A DNA stretch of 32,667 nucleotides from Solirubrobacteraceae bacterium (GTDB lineage Bacteria > Actinomycetota > Thermoleophilia > Solirubrobacterales > Solirubrobacteraceae): the NCBI GenBank assembly GCA_017882425.1, contig JADGPM010000315.1:1-32667 (forward strand), read 5' to 3'. The notes under the pieces are model-generated. The model ran no database searches. It saw nothing but the letters and a program-made list of their open reading frames with translations, and had not been told where the DNA came from. A program made the position numbers and the translations under genes. How positions within the stretch are numbered: the stretch's first letter is position 1; every line of letters starts with the position of its first letter. This document shows, one piece after another, positions 25,041 to 32,667 of the stretch.

Positions 25041-26368
25041 CAGGCGCGCTCCGCCTGCACGCCCGGGGCGTCGGCGAGCGCCTCGGCGACGACCTCGAGC
25101 CCGACTCCGCGCGAGGCCTTGACGAGCACCGTGTCGCCGTCGCGCAGCAGGCCCGGCAGCGCCCGCGCGGCGTCCGCGGCGCCCGCGAGCGCTGTCGCAC
25201 CCGCACCGAACGCCTCGGCGGCGGCCTGCGCGAGCGGACCGACGGTCACGAGCAGCTCGACCCCGGCGGTGCGGGCGTGCCGGCCGAGCTGCGCGTGGAA
25301 GGTGCGCTCCTGCGACCCGAGCTCGAGCATGTCGCCGAGCACGGCGACGCGTCGCGCGCGCGCCGTCTCGGCCAGGTCGTCGAGGGCGGCCCGCATCGAC
25401 ATCGGATTGGCGTTGTAGCAGTCGTTGATGACGACGATGTCGCGCCCGAGCTCGATCCGCTGCCCGCGCATGCGCGAGAGCGCGACGCGGACCGCACCCG
25501 CGGGCTCGACGCCAATCGCCCGCGCGGCGGCCAGCGCGGCAAGCGCGTTGAGGCGCATGTGGGCCGAGTCGAACGGCAGCGTGAGGCGCTCGGGCAGGGT
25601 GTCGACGTCGCCGCCGGGCCCGAAGGTCACGGTGATGACGTCACCGCGGGCGTAGGGGTCCAGCAGCGCCTCGCCGGCGGGGACGACGGCCGTCCCGCCC
25701 GCGGGCAGCGCGCCCAGCAGCTCGGCCTTCGTGCGGGCGATCGCCTCGATGCTGCCGAGCAGCTCGAGATGCACGGGGCCGATGTTCACGACGACGCCCA
25801 CGTCGGGGCGCGCGATCGCCGCCAGCTCGGCGATCTGGCCGCCGCCGCGCATCGCCATCTCCAGGACGAGCACCTCCGTGCCGGCGGGCGCGCCGAGGAT
25901 CGTCAGCGGCAGGCCGATCTCGGTGTTGAGGTTCTGCTCGGTCGCCACCACCCGGCGGTAGGGCTCGAGCATGCCGCGCAGGATGTCCTTCGTCGACGTC
26001 TTCCCCGTCGAGCCGGTGATGCCGATCACCGCGCATCCGAGCTCCTGGCGCCATGCGGTCGCCAGGCGCTGGAGGGCGGCCAGCGGGTCGGGCGCGGCGA
26101 GCAGCGCCCCCGGAGCCGTCCCGCTCGCCGCCGCGGCGTGCTCGGGCGAGGCCAGCGCCCCCCAGGCGCCCGCGGCGAGCGCCGCGGCGGCGAACGTCCC
26201 GCCGTCGGCGTGCACACCGGGCAGGCCGACGAAGAGGTCCCCGGGCCCCGCGTCGCGCGAGTCGATGACGACCCGCTGCGGGCCGCGGTCCCCGGGCCCG
26301 GCGGATGCGGGCGCGACCAGCCGGGCGCCCGCCTCCCGGGCGACGCGCTCCGCGTCCCAGCCGCGCAT
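25040..26368 (-). CDS. murF: UDP-N-acetylmuramoyl-tripeptide--D-alanyl-D-alanine ligase
   Basis: ATG at 26368 (MRGWDAERVAREAGARLV); IGITGSTGKTSTKDIL; VVINDCYNANPMSMRAALDDL; TGATG overlaps on both sides. Confidence 0.95.
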   Translation of the reverse strand: MRGWDAERVAREAGARLVAPASAGPGDRGPQRVVIDSRDAGPGDLFVGLPGVHADGGTFAAAALAAGAWGALASPEHAAAASGTAPGALLAAPDPLAALQRLATAWRQELGCAVIGITGSTGKTSTKDILRGMLEPYRRVVATEQNLNTEIGLPLTILGAPAGTEVLVLEMAMRGGGQIAELAAIARPDVGVVVNIGPVHLELLGSIEAIARTKAELLGALPAGGTAVVPAGEALLDPYARGDVITVTFGPGGDVDTLPERLTLPFDSAHMRLNALAALAAARAIGVEPAGAVRVALSRMRGQRIELGRDIVVINDCYNANPMSMRAALDDLAETARARRVAVLGDMLELGSQERTFHAQLGRHARTAGVELLVTVGPLAQAAAEAFGAGATALAGAADAARALPGLLRDGDTVLVKASRGVGLEVVAEALADAPGVQAERA

Positions 26369-27798
26369 CAGCCGCGCACCGCCTGCAGCGCCGCGCGCGC
26401 GACGGCGACGTCGTCGAACTCGAGCTTCACGCCATCGGCCAGCTCCTGGCCCTGCTCGTGGCCCTTGCCCGCCACGACCACGACGTCGCCGGCCACGGCG
26501 AGCTCGACCGCGCGGGTGATCGCGGCGCGGCGGTCCTCGATCGCCTCGACCTCCGCCGCCGCGCCCGCCGGGATCCCCCCGAGGATCTGCGCGATGATCG
26601 CGTCCGGGTCCTCCGAGCGCGGGTTGTCGGAGGTCACGATCGCGACATCGGCCTCCTGTGCGGCGATCGCGCCCATCAGGGGACGCTTGCCGCGGTCGCG
26701 GTCCCCGCCGCAGCCGAAGACGGCGATGACGCGCCTGCCCGCGATCCCGCGGGCAGCCCGCAGGACGTTCTCCAGGGAGTCGGGCGTGTGCGCGTAGTCG
26801 ACGAGCAGGGCGAAGTCCTGGCCCTCCTCGACGGGCTCGAAGCGCCCCGGCGCGCGCCCGGCGTCCGGCAGCGCGGCCGCGATCGTCGCGTCGTCGACGC
26901 CGAGCGCGCGTGCCACGGCGATCGCGCAGAGAGCGTTCAGCACGTTGAAGCGGCCCGGCATCGACGTGCGCAGCGCGAGCCCCGCGGCGGTGAACGACGA
27001 CCCCGACAGGCCGGTCTCGACGTCGGTGGCGCGCAGCGCGGCGTCGGCGCTGTCGATCCCGACGGTCAGCGCATCCGGGAACTCCTCGGCCAGTCGGCGC
27101 CCGCACGGGTCGTCGAGGTTGACCACGCGCAGCGCGGGATCCTCGAGGAAGAGCCGGCGCTTGGCCTGGAAGTACTCCTCCATCGAGGGATGGAAGTCGA
27201 GGTGGTCCTGGGTGAGGTTCGTGAAGACGGCGGCCGCCCAGTGGATCGCGTCGGCACGGTGCAGCGAGAGCGCATGCGAGCTGACCTCCATGACGCAGGC
27301 GCGGTCCCCGCCGGCGAGCATCTGCGCGAAGGTCGCCTGCAGGTCGACCGCCTCGGGTGTCGTGCGCACCGCGGCGGAGCGCTCCCCGGCGACGATCTGC
27401 GCCACCGTGCCGAGCAGGCCGGTCTGCATGCCGCCGGCCTCGAGCAGCGAGTGCAGCAGGAAGGCGGTGGTCGTCTTGCCGTTCGTGCCGGTGATCCCGA
27501 CGACCTTCAGGCGGGCCGTCGGGTCGCCGGCCAGGCGAGCGGCCGCGGGCGCCATCGCCGCGCGCGCGTCCGGCACGAGGATCTCGGGCACCCCGAGCCC
27601 CAGCGGGCGCTCGACGACGAGTGCGACGGCCCCCCGCGCGATCGCGTCGGGCGCGAAGTCGTGCCCGTCGCGCGTGAACCCCGGGACGCAGACGAACGCG
27701 GTGCCCGGGGCGACGACGCGGTTGTCGTAGGCGAGGGCGCGGACCTCGACGCCGGGCGCGTCGGGCGCAGCATCGCCGAAGAGCTCGCGCAGCGTCAT
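26368..27798 (-). CDS. murE: UDP-N-acetylmuramoyl-L-alanyl-D-glutamate--diaminopimelate (meso-DAP) ligase
   Basis: ATG at 27798 (MTLRELFGDAAPDAPGVEVRALAYDNRVV); VVGITGTNGKTTTAFLL; TSDNPRSEDP (DNPR motif associated with meso-DAP use). Confidence 0.95.
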   Translation of the reverse strand: MTLRELFGDAAPDAPGVEVRALAYDNRVVAPGTAFVCVPGFTRDGHDFAPDAIARGAVALVVERPLGLGVPEILVPDARAAMAPAAARLAGDPTARLKVVGITGTNGKTTTAFLLHSLLEAGGMQTGLLGTVAQIVAGERSAAVRTTPEAVDLQATFAQMLAGGDRACVMEVSSHALSLHRADAIHWAAAVFTNLTQDHLDFHPSMEEYFQAKRRLFLEDPALRVVNLDDPCGRRLAEEFPDALTVGIDSADAALRATDVETGLSGSSFTAAGLALRTSMPGRFNVLNALCAIAVARALGVDDATIAAALPDAGRAPGRFEPVEEGQDFALLVDYAHTPDSLENVLRAARGIAGRRVIAVFGCGGDRDRGKRPLMGAIAAQEADVAIVTSDNPRSEDPDAIIAQILGGIPAGAAAEVEAIEDRRAAITRAVELAVAGDVVVVAGKGHEQGQELADGVKLEFDDVAVARAALQAVRG

Positions 27799-27830
27799 CG
27801 CCTCGGAGCGTACCCGCGCGCCGGGCGCGA

Positions 27831-29492
27831 TCAGTGCGGCGGGATGCGCAGGTAGGGGAGCGCGAACTGCGCGATCTTCTGGAAGGCGGGCGCCGCGACC
27901 TGCCCACCGTAGATCGCGCCCTGCGGCTCGTCGACCATCACGGCGACGAGCACGCGCGGGTGTGCCGCGGGCGCCATCCCGACGAACGAGGCGACGTACT
28001 TCTGGTCGGAGTACTTGCCGGTCGCCGTGTCGAACTTGTTCGCCGTGCCGGTCTTGCCCGCGAGCTGGTAGCCCGGGATCGAGACCTCGCTCGCCGTGCC
28101 CCCGGGCGCCAGGACGCCCTCGAGCATCTTGCGCACGTCCGCGGCGACGCTGCCGGAGATGACGCGGTGGCCCACCGGCTCCCGCACGGCCCTGCCGTTG
28201 ATGGCCGAGATGATGTGCGGCTTGCGCAGGATCCCGCCGTTGGCGATCGCCGAGTACGCGGCGGCCATCTGGATCGGGGTGACGAGCTCGCCCTGGCCGA
28301 TCGGGAGGTTGCCCATCGACGAGCCGGAGTACTTGTTCAGCGGGAGCACGAGCCCCTGTTCCTCGCCGGGCAGATCGACGCGTGTCTGCGTGCCGAACCC
28401 GAACGTGCGCACCCAGTGGTCGAAGCGCCGGGCGCCCAGGCGCTGGCCGATCATGATCGCGCCGACGTTGCTGGACTTCGCGAGGATCCCGGCGGTGTCG
28501 AGCGTCTCCCAGCCGCGGGCCTCGGCGTCGTGGATCGTGCGGTCGGCGACCTGGATCTGCGGCGGCAGGTTGAACGACGTGGTGGGGGTGACGGCGCCGT
28601 CCTGCAGCGCACCCGCGACGGTGAAGGCCTTGAAGGTCGAGCCCGGCTCGTACGGGAAGCCGACGGCGCGGTTCTCGAGCGCCCACGACGGCGCGGAGCC
28701 CGGCCTGTTCGCGTTGACGCGCGGCCAGTTGGCCATCGAGAGGATCTCGCCCGTGCGCGGGTCCATCACGATCGCGGTCGCGCCCTTGGGCCGGTAGGTC
28801 TCGCCGACGCCCTGGAGGACCTCCTCGGTGCGCTCCTGGAGCTGCGCATCGAGCGTCAGGCGCAGCTGCTCGCCGGGGGCCGCGCGGTGCACGTCGCGCA
28901 CCTGGATGGTCTGCCGGCCGCCGTCGAGGACCGAGCGCTGCACGCCGTCACTGCCGTGCAGGAGCTTGTCGCGCGCGTACTCCAGGCCGAACAGCCCCTT
29001 CCCGTCGACGCCGACGGCGCCGACCACCTGGGACGCCAGCATCCCGCGCGGGTAGGTGCGCAGCGAGCCGGGCGTGAGGTCGATCCCCGCGATGCCGAGC
29101 GCCTTGACGCGGTCGGCGGTCGAGGCGGGAACGCGCCGGCCGAGGTAGACGAAGCCGGTGTCGCGCCGCGCGAGCTCCTGGGTGAGCTGCGCGACGGGGA
29201 CGCCGAGCACCGGCGCGATCTTCGCCGCGGCGCGGACCGGGTCCCTGACGAGGTAGGGGGTCGCCGAGATGTCGTCGGCGGGCTCGGACGTGGCCAGGGG
29301 GACTCCCCCCCGGTCCACGATGGAGCCGCGGCGCGCCGGCAGGGTCTGCTGGGAGACCTGCTGCGATGACGCGGCGCTGGAGAGGCTGCCGCCCCTGATG
29401 ACGCCCATGTACGTCGCGCGCAGCGCGGCGATCGACAGCAGCGCGAGGAACGCGGCGAAGAGCAGCCCGATGCGGCGTTCGACGAGCGCCAC
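27831..29492 (-). CDS. ftsI: Division-type class B penicillin-binding protein
   Basis: 553 aa; N-terminal TM, PARRGSIVDRGGVPLATS, EPGSTFKAF (SxxK), AKSSNVGAI (SxN), LAGKTGTANKF (KTG); no PASTA seen. Confidence 0.95.
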   Translation of the reverse strand: MALVERRIGLLFAAFLALLSIAALRATYMGVIRGGSLSSAASSQQVSQQTLPARRGSIVDRGGVPLATSEPADDISATPYLVRDPVRAAAKIAPVLGVPVAQLTQELARRDTGFVYLGRRVPASTADRVKALGIAGIDLTPGSLRTYPRGMLASQVVGAVGVDGKGLFGLEYARDKLLHGSDGVQRSVLDGGRQTIQVRDVHRAAPGEQLRLTLDAQLQERTEEVLQGVGETYRPKGATAIVMDPRTGEILSMANWPRVNANRPGSAPSWALENRAVGFPYEPGSTFKAFTVAGALQDGAVTPTTSFNLPPQIQVADRTIHDAEARGWETLDTAGILAKSSNVGAIMIGQRLGARRFDHWVRTFGFGTQTRVDLPGEEQGLVLPLNKYSGSSMGNLPIGQGELVTPIQMAAAYSAIANGGILRKPHIISAINGRAVREPVGHRVISGSVAADVRKMLEGVLAPGGTASEVSIPGYQLAGKTGTANKFDTATGKYSDQKYVASFVGMAPAAHPRVLVAVMVDEPQGAIYGGQVAAPAFQKIAQFALPYLRIPPH

Positions 29493-29508
29493 TAGTGCCC
29501 CTGCGCCA

Positions 29509-30354
29509 TCAGCCGCCGACCGGAGCGGACACGCCGCCGCTCCCCGTCGTCGCCGGGGCCGCGGCCGGAGCGGGGGTCGGCGCCGGCGCGGAGGTGGGCG
29601 CCGTCACGCCCTGCGGCTGGGCGGGCGCCTGCGCCGTGGGCGCCGTGCCCTGGGTCTGGGTCGCCGGCGCCTGGGTCGCGGTGCTCGGGGGGGTGGCGGT
29701 CGCCGGCGTCGTGGTCCCCGTCGTCTGAGCGCTCGGCTGGCCGGTGTCGACGACGGCGGCGCCCGTCGGGGCGGGTGGCGCCGTCGTCTGCGCGGGGTCG
29801 GTGGCGGTCGACGCGGCCGCGGCGTCGCCGCCGGAGCAGGCGCCATGGGTGCGGGCGTCGAGGTAGCAGACGGCCCCCGCCCCCGGCATGACCATTCCGA
29901 GGGCCCCGGCGACGTCCTGGATGCGCTGACCGGCGTCGAGCTGGGCCAGCGATCCGCGCAGCCCTGCGTTGTCGCGCTCGAGCGCCTGTGCACGCTCGAC
30001 GTTCAGGCTGATGCCGGAGTTGAGCTTCAGCAGCGAGACCTGCAGGAAGACGAGCCCGAGCAGCAGGCCGGCGAACACGCCGATCCACATGCGCCCGCCG
30101 ACGAAGCCGCCGAGGCCGATGCGCCGCGTGACGGCGCTGAGCGACGGGCGCGGAAGGCGCAGCTCGATGCGCGGAAGCGCGGGAGCGGCGATCCGCCCGG
30201 TGACCGCGGTGGCGCGCATCGAGCTGCCGGAGATGCGCCGTGCGGCGCGCGGCGAGAGCGACCGGCGCAGGGTCCGGCGATGGCCGGGCTGCGCGGGCGC
30301 CCGGCGAGCGGTGCCCAGACGAGCGGCGGCCGTCGCGGCGGGGGGCGGCGTCAT
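29509..30354 (-). CDS. ftsL: FtsL-like septum protein with basic N-terminus and long low-complexity Thr/Pro/Ala/Gln tail
   Basis: 281 aa between rsmH and ftsI; single TM MWIGVFAGLLLGLVFLQVSLLKLNSGISLNVERAQALERDNAGLRGSLAQLDAG (TM plus short coiled coil); tail STATDPAQTTAPPAPTGAAVV...GGVSAPVGG; ATGA overlap with rsmH. Confidence 0.7.
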   Translation of the reverse strand: MTPPPAATAAARLGTARRAPAQPGHRRTLRRSLSPRAARRISGSSMRATAVTGRIAAPALPRIELRLPRPSLSAVTRRIGLGGFVGGRMWIGVFAGLLLGLVFLQVSLLKLNSGISLNVERAQALERDNAGLRGSLAQLDAGQRIQDVAGALGMVMPGAGAVCYLDARTHGACSGGDAAAASTATDPAQTTAPPAPTGAAVVDTGQPSAQTTGTTTPATATPPSTATQAPATQTQGTAPTAQAPAQPQGVTAPTSAPAPTPAPAAAPATTGSGGVSAPVGG

Positions 30355-31316
30355 GCGGGTGATGCCTCCGTGGTGGGGAGCTTGAGCGCGCCGCGCAGGC
30401 GGGCGGAGCGCGAACGGGGGTTGGCGGCGAGCTCGTCGGCGCCGGGGGTCGCCCCGCCGCGGGCGAGCAGTTCGGCGCGCGGCTCACGGCCGCAGACGCA
30501 CACCGGCAGGTCGGGCGGGCAGATGCAACCGCGCTCGAGCTCGGCCAGGAAGCGCTTCACGCGACGGTCTTCCAGGGAATGGAACGAAATCCCTGCAAAG
30601 CGGCCGTTCTCGCGCAGCAGCTCCCAGGCCGCCGGAAGGGCCTCGTCGATCTGATCGAGCTCGTCGTTGACCGCGATGCGCAGCGCCTGGAAGACGCGCT
30701 TGGCCGGGTGGCCGGCGGCGAACCGGGCCGGGGTCGGGATCGCGTTCGTGACGACGTCGACGAGCTCGGTGGTGGTCTCGATCGGGGAGCGCTCGCGCTC
30801 GCGCACGATCGCGCGCGAGATCTGGCCGGCGTAGCGCTCTTCCCCGTACTCGCGGAAGACGCGCGCCAGGCGCCGCGCGTCCCACGAGGCGATGAGCTGG
30901 GCAGCGGTCGGGCCGGTGGTCGGGTCCATCCGCATGTCGAGCGGCGCGTCGGCGACGTAGGAGAAGCCGCGCTCTGCGGTGTCGATCTGCATCGACGAGA
31001 TCCCGAGGTCCAGGTAGACGATGTCCGCCCGCATGCCGTCCGCGCCGAGATCGGCGAGCGCCTCGGCGAACGGCGCGTGCACGAAGCGCGTGCGGCACGG
31101 GGCGCCGGCGGCGAACTCGGTGAACCGGCGCTCGGCCTCGGGGTCGCGGTCGATCGCGATGAGCAGGCCGTCCTCGCCGAGCCGCTCTGCGACCAGGCGC
31201 GCGTGGCCGCCGGCGCCGAACGTCGCGTCGACGGCCACCTCACCGGGCTGCGGGTCGAGCAGCGCGACGAGCTCGGCGGCCAGAACGGGAACGTGGTCGG
31301 CGGTCATGAGCGCCAT
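30351..31316 (-). CDS. rsmH: 16S rRNA (cytosine(1402)-N(4))-methyltransferase
   Basis: 321 aa; HVPVLAAELVALLDPQPGEVAVDATFGAGGHARLVAERL; YLDLGISSMQIDTAERGFSY; GISFHSLEDRRVKRF. Confidence 0.96.
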   Translation of the reverse strand: MALMTADHVPVLAAELVALLDPQPGEVAVDATFGAGGHARLVAERLGEDGLLIAIDRDPEAERRFTEFAAGAPCRTRFVHAPFAEALADLGADGMRADIVYLDLGISSMQIDTAERGFSYVADAPLDMRMDPTTGPTAAQLIASWDARRLARVFREYGEERYAGQISRAIVRERERSPIETTTELVDVVTNAIPTPARFAAGHPAKRVFQALRIAVNDELDQIDEALPAAWELLRENGRFAGISFHSLEDRRVKRFLAELERGCICPPDLPVCVCGREPRAELLARGGATPGADELAANPRSRSARLRGALKLPTTEASPA

Positions 31317-31750
31317 CAGCTCGGCAGGCCGAACGCCGCGGTGATGTCGACGACGTCGGCGGTCAGGCGCTCGCTCTCCTGCGCCCAGCGCTCGCGGTTC
31401 CAGATCTCCAGGCAGGTGTCGTTGCCGTTGACGACGACGTCCTTGGTCACGCCCGCGTGCTCGAGCAGCTGCGCGGGCACCATGACCCGCCCGGCCCCGT
31501 CGATCGGGGTGAGGAAGGCGTTCGCGGAGAAGTAGCGGCGCAGGTTGCGCGCCTGCGGGGAGAGCGGGTTGAGCTGACCGAGCGCCGCCTCGACGAACGT
31601 GTCGTAGGCCTCCGGCGTCCAGACGCCGACGCAGGGCTCGATCGCCTTCGCGAGGACGACCTGGTCACCGAGCAGCCCGCGGAACCTCGAGGGAACCGTC
31701 AGCCGGTTCTTCGCGTCGAGGGTGTGGGGGTAGGTGCCGAGTAGTGCCAT
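31316..31750 (-). CDS. mraZ: Transcriptional regulator MraZ
   Basis: ATG at 31750: MALLGTYPHTLDAKNRLTVPSRFRGLLGDQVVLAKAIEPCVGVWTPEAYDTFVEAALGQ; second half FSANAFLTPIDGAGRVMVPAQLLEHAGVTKDVVVNG. Confidence 0.96.
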   Translation of the reverse strand: MALLGTYPHTLDAKNRLTVPSRFRGLLGDQVVLAKAIEPCVGVWTPEAYDTFVEAALGQLNPLSPQARNLRRYFSANAFLTPIDGAGRVMVPAQLLEHAGVTKDVVVNGNDTCLEIWNRERWAQESERLTADVVDITAAFGLPS

Positions 31751-31789
31751 GGCGCTCGCCGCTGCCCCGGGGCGAGAAGGAGATGCGGG

Positions 31790-31826
31790 CCGAGGTGGAG
31801 GAGTGGGAGGAGCCCCTCCACCCCGG
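31790..31826 (-). promoter_or_regulatory. Hairpin in predicted mraZ 5' leader
   Basis: Inverted repeat ggtggagg (31794-31801) / cctccacc (31815-31822), extended outward with one mismatch. Confidence 0.4.
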
Positions 31827-31839
31827 TCCGCGTGGGGCG

Positions 31840-31868
31840 AACCTAACCCACTTCCTCCCACTACGCAA
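31840..31868 (-). promoter_or_regulatory. Candidate mraZ/dcw promoter containing tandem MraZ-type boxes
   Basis: Minus strand TTGCGT (31863-31868), 17-nt spacer, TAGGTT (31840-31845). GTGGG boxes at 31847-31851 and 31857-31861 are exactly 10 bp apart and lie within or at the edge of the spacer. Confidence 0.6.
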
Positions 31869-32081
31869 CCCCAGCCGCACAAATTTTCCCACGGCCCTCC
31901 CCGACGGGCCACTCCGCCTCCCGCGCGCGGCCCGAAAACCCCGATGCCGACGGGGGTCGCGCCGGGCCGGCGCCCCGCCCGCGCAGACCCCGCCCGGCGC
32001 AGCCCCGCTTGCAGGACGGCGTTCCGCAGTGCGAATTGCAGGCCGGGCTGGCGTCCGTCCGCCTGCTGTGCATCGGCGTGG

Positions 32082-32099
32082 GAGGCCGTGGGAGGCCTC
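32082..32099 (-). terminator. Hairpin at the 3' end of the T2SSF-like gene
   Basis: gaggcc-gtggga-ggcctc, 6-bp perfect stem overlapping the stop codon. Confidence 0.4.
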
Positions 32100-32667
32100 A
32101 GTGCAGGCCGGCGAGCATCCCGGCGGCGACCAGCAGCAGCACCGCGGGCACGAGCAGCAACGCGACGACGAGCTGGATCTTCGGCGCCGCGCGTTGGGCG
32201 CGCTCGTGGATCCGGCGTCCGCGTTCGGCGCGCGTCGCCTCCGCCAGCGCGGCCAGCGCCGGCCCCAGCGGCGCGCCGTGACGATCCGAGCGCGCGAGCG
32301 CGGCCGCGAGCGCATCGACCTCCGCCAGCGGGCACCGCCGGCGCAGCCGCGCCAGCGCGTCGGCCCGTGAGACGCCGAGCTCCGCTGCCGCCGCGAGTGC
32401 GCGCAGCTCCAGCGCCAGCGGCCCGCGACCGTGGCGCCCGGCCTCGTCGATCGCGCGTGCGGGACTCAGGCCGGCGTCGACGGCGAGTCGCAGCCGGTCC
32501 AGGACGTCCGGCGCCTCGGCGCGCAGCCGCTCCTGCAGGACCGCCGCGGCCTCCAGCACCCGGCCGGCGTTGCGAAAGCTCGTCGACAGGAGCTTCACCG
32601 GCGCCGGATAGCCTGCCGCGCCGGGCCGGAACGGCCGCGGCAGCACCGGGAAGTCCTGGGCGAAGCG
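32098..32667 (-). CDS. Type II secretion system F / TadC-like membrane protein, C-terminal part, truncated by the window edge
   Basis: Frame open to the window end; RLRLAVDAGLSPARAIDEAGRHGRGPLALELRALAAAAELGVSRADALARLRRRCPLAEVDALAAALARSDRHGAPLGPALAALAEATRAERGRRIHERAQRAAPKIQLVVALLLVPAVLLLVAAGMLAGLH resembles the T2SSF repeat plus C-terminal TM. Confidence 0.65.
   Translation of the reverse strand, partial: RFAQDFPVLPRPFRPGAAGYPAPVKLLSTSFRNAGRVLEAAAVLQERLRAEAPDVLDRLRLAVDAGLSPARAIDEAGRHGRGPLALELRALAAAAELGVSRADALARLRRRCPLAEVDALAAALARSDRHGAPLGPALAALAEATRAERGRRIHERAQRAAPKIQLVVALLLVPAVLLLVAAGMLAGLH

Noticed and set aside
1-32667. CRISPR arrays, transposons, prophage, defence islands, tRNA/rRNA genes
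   Set aside because: No repeat-spacer pattern, transposase, integrase, phage structural or defence-protein motifs, and no tRNA-like cloverleaf seen on either strand.

Overview
High-GC, actinobacterial-looking chromosomal window; the order Solirubrobacterales/Thermoleophilia is a guess from gene content and order. Most of it is core genome. Minus strand, right to left: a partial T2SS-F/TadC-like gene, then a division/cell-wall (dcw) cluster mraZ-rsmH-ftsL-like-ftsI-murE-murF-mraY-murD-ftsW-murG-murC-ftsQ-ftsZ. Next come a convergent cupin gene, a glycine-cleavage operon gcvT-gcvH-gcvPA-gcvPB, a convergent secreted S8 protease with P-domain and PKD-like regions, and a trpS-MFS-scpA-scpB operon. 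The left end has rlmN facing an RsuA/RluB-type pseudouridine synthase-aroH-cupin-hisC operon. I found no tRNA, rRNA, CRISPR, transposase or prophage genes, and no obvious new multi-gene system. The non-routine signals are mostly non-coding or structural: (1) a ~30-bp near-perfect hairpin in the one wide gap inside the mur genes (murD/mraY); (2) tandem GTGGG MraZ-type boxes at 10-bp spacing inside a candidate mraZ promoter; (3) a private TTGACA-N18-TACCGT promoter plus an upstream hairpin before ftsZ; (4) Thr/Pro/Ala-rich extracytoplasmic tails on both FtsQ and the FtsL-like protein; (5) an 89-bp ftsW/murG overlap; (6) terminator-like palindromes embedded in coding 3' ends, including back-to-back stop codons TGATCA; (7) TANNNT boxes 8-9 nt upstream of several start codons, suggesting leaderless transcripts. 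All coordinates were read by eye; no folding, alignment or database search was run.
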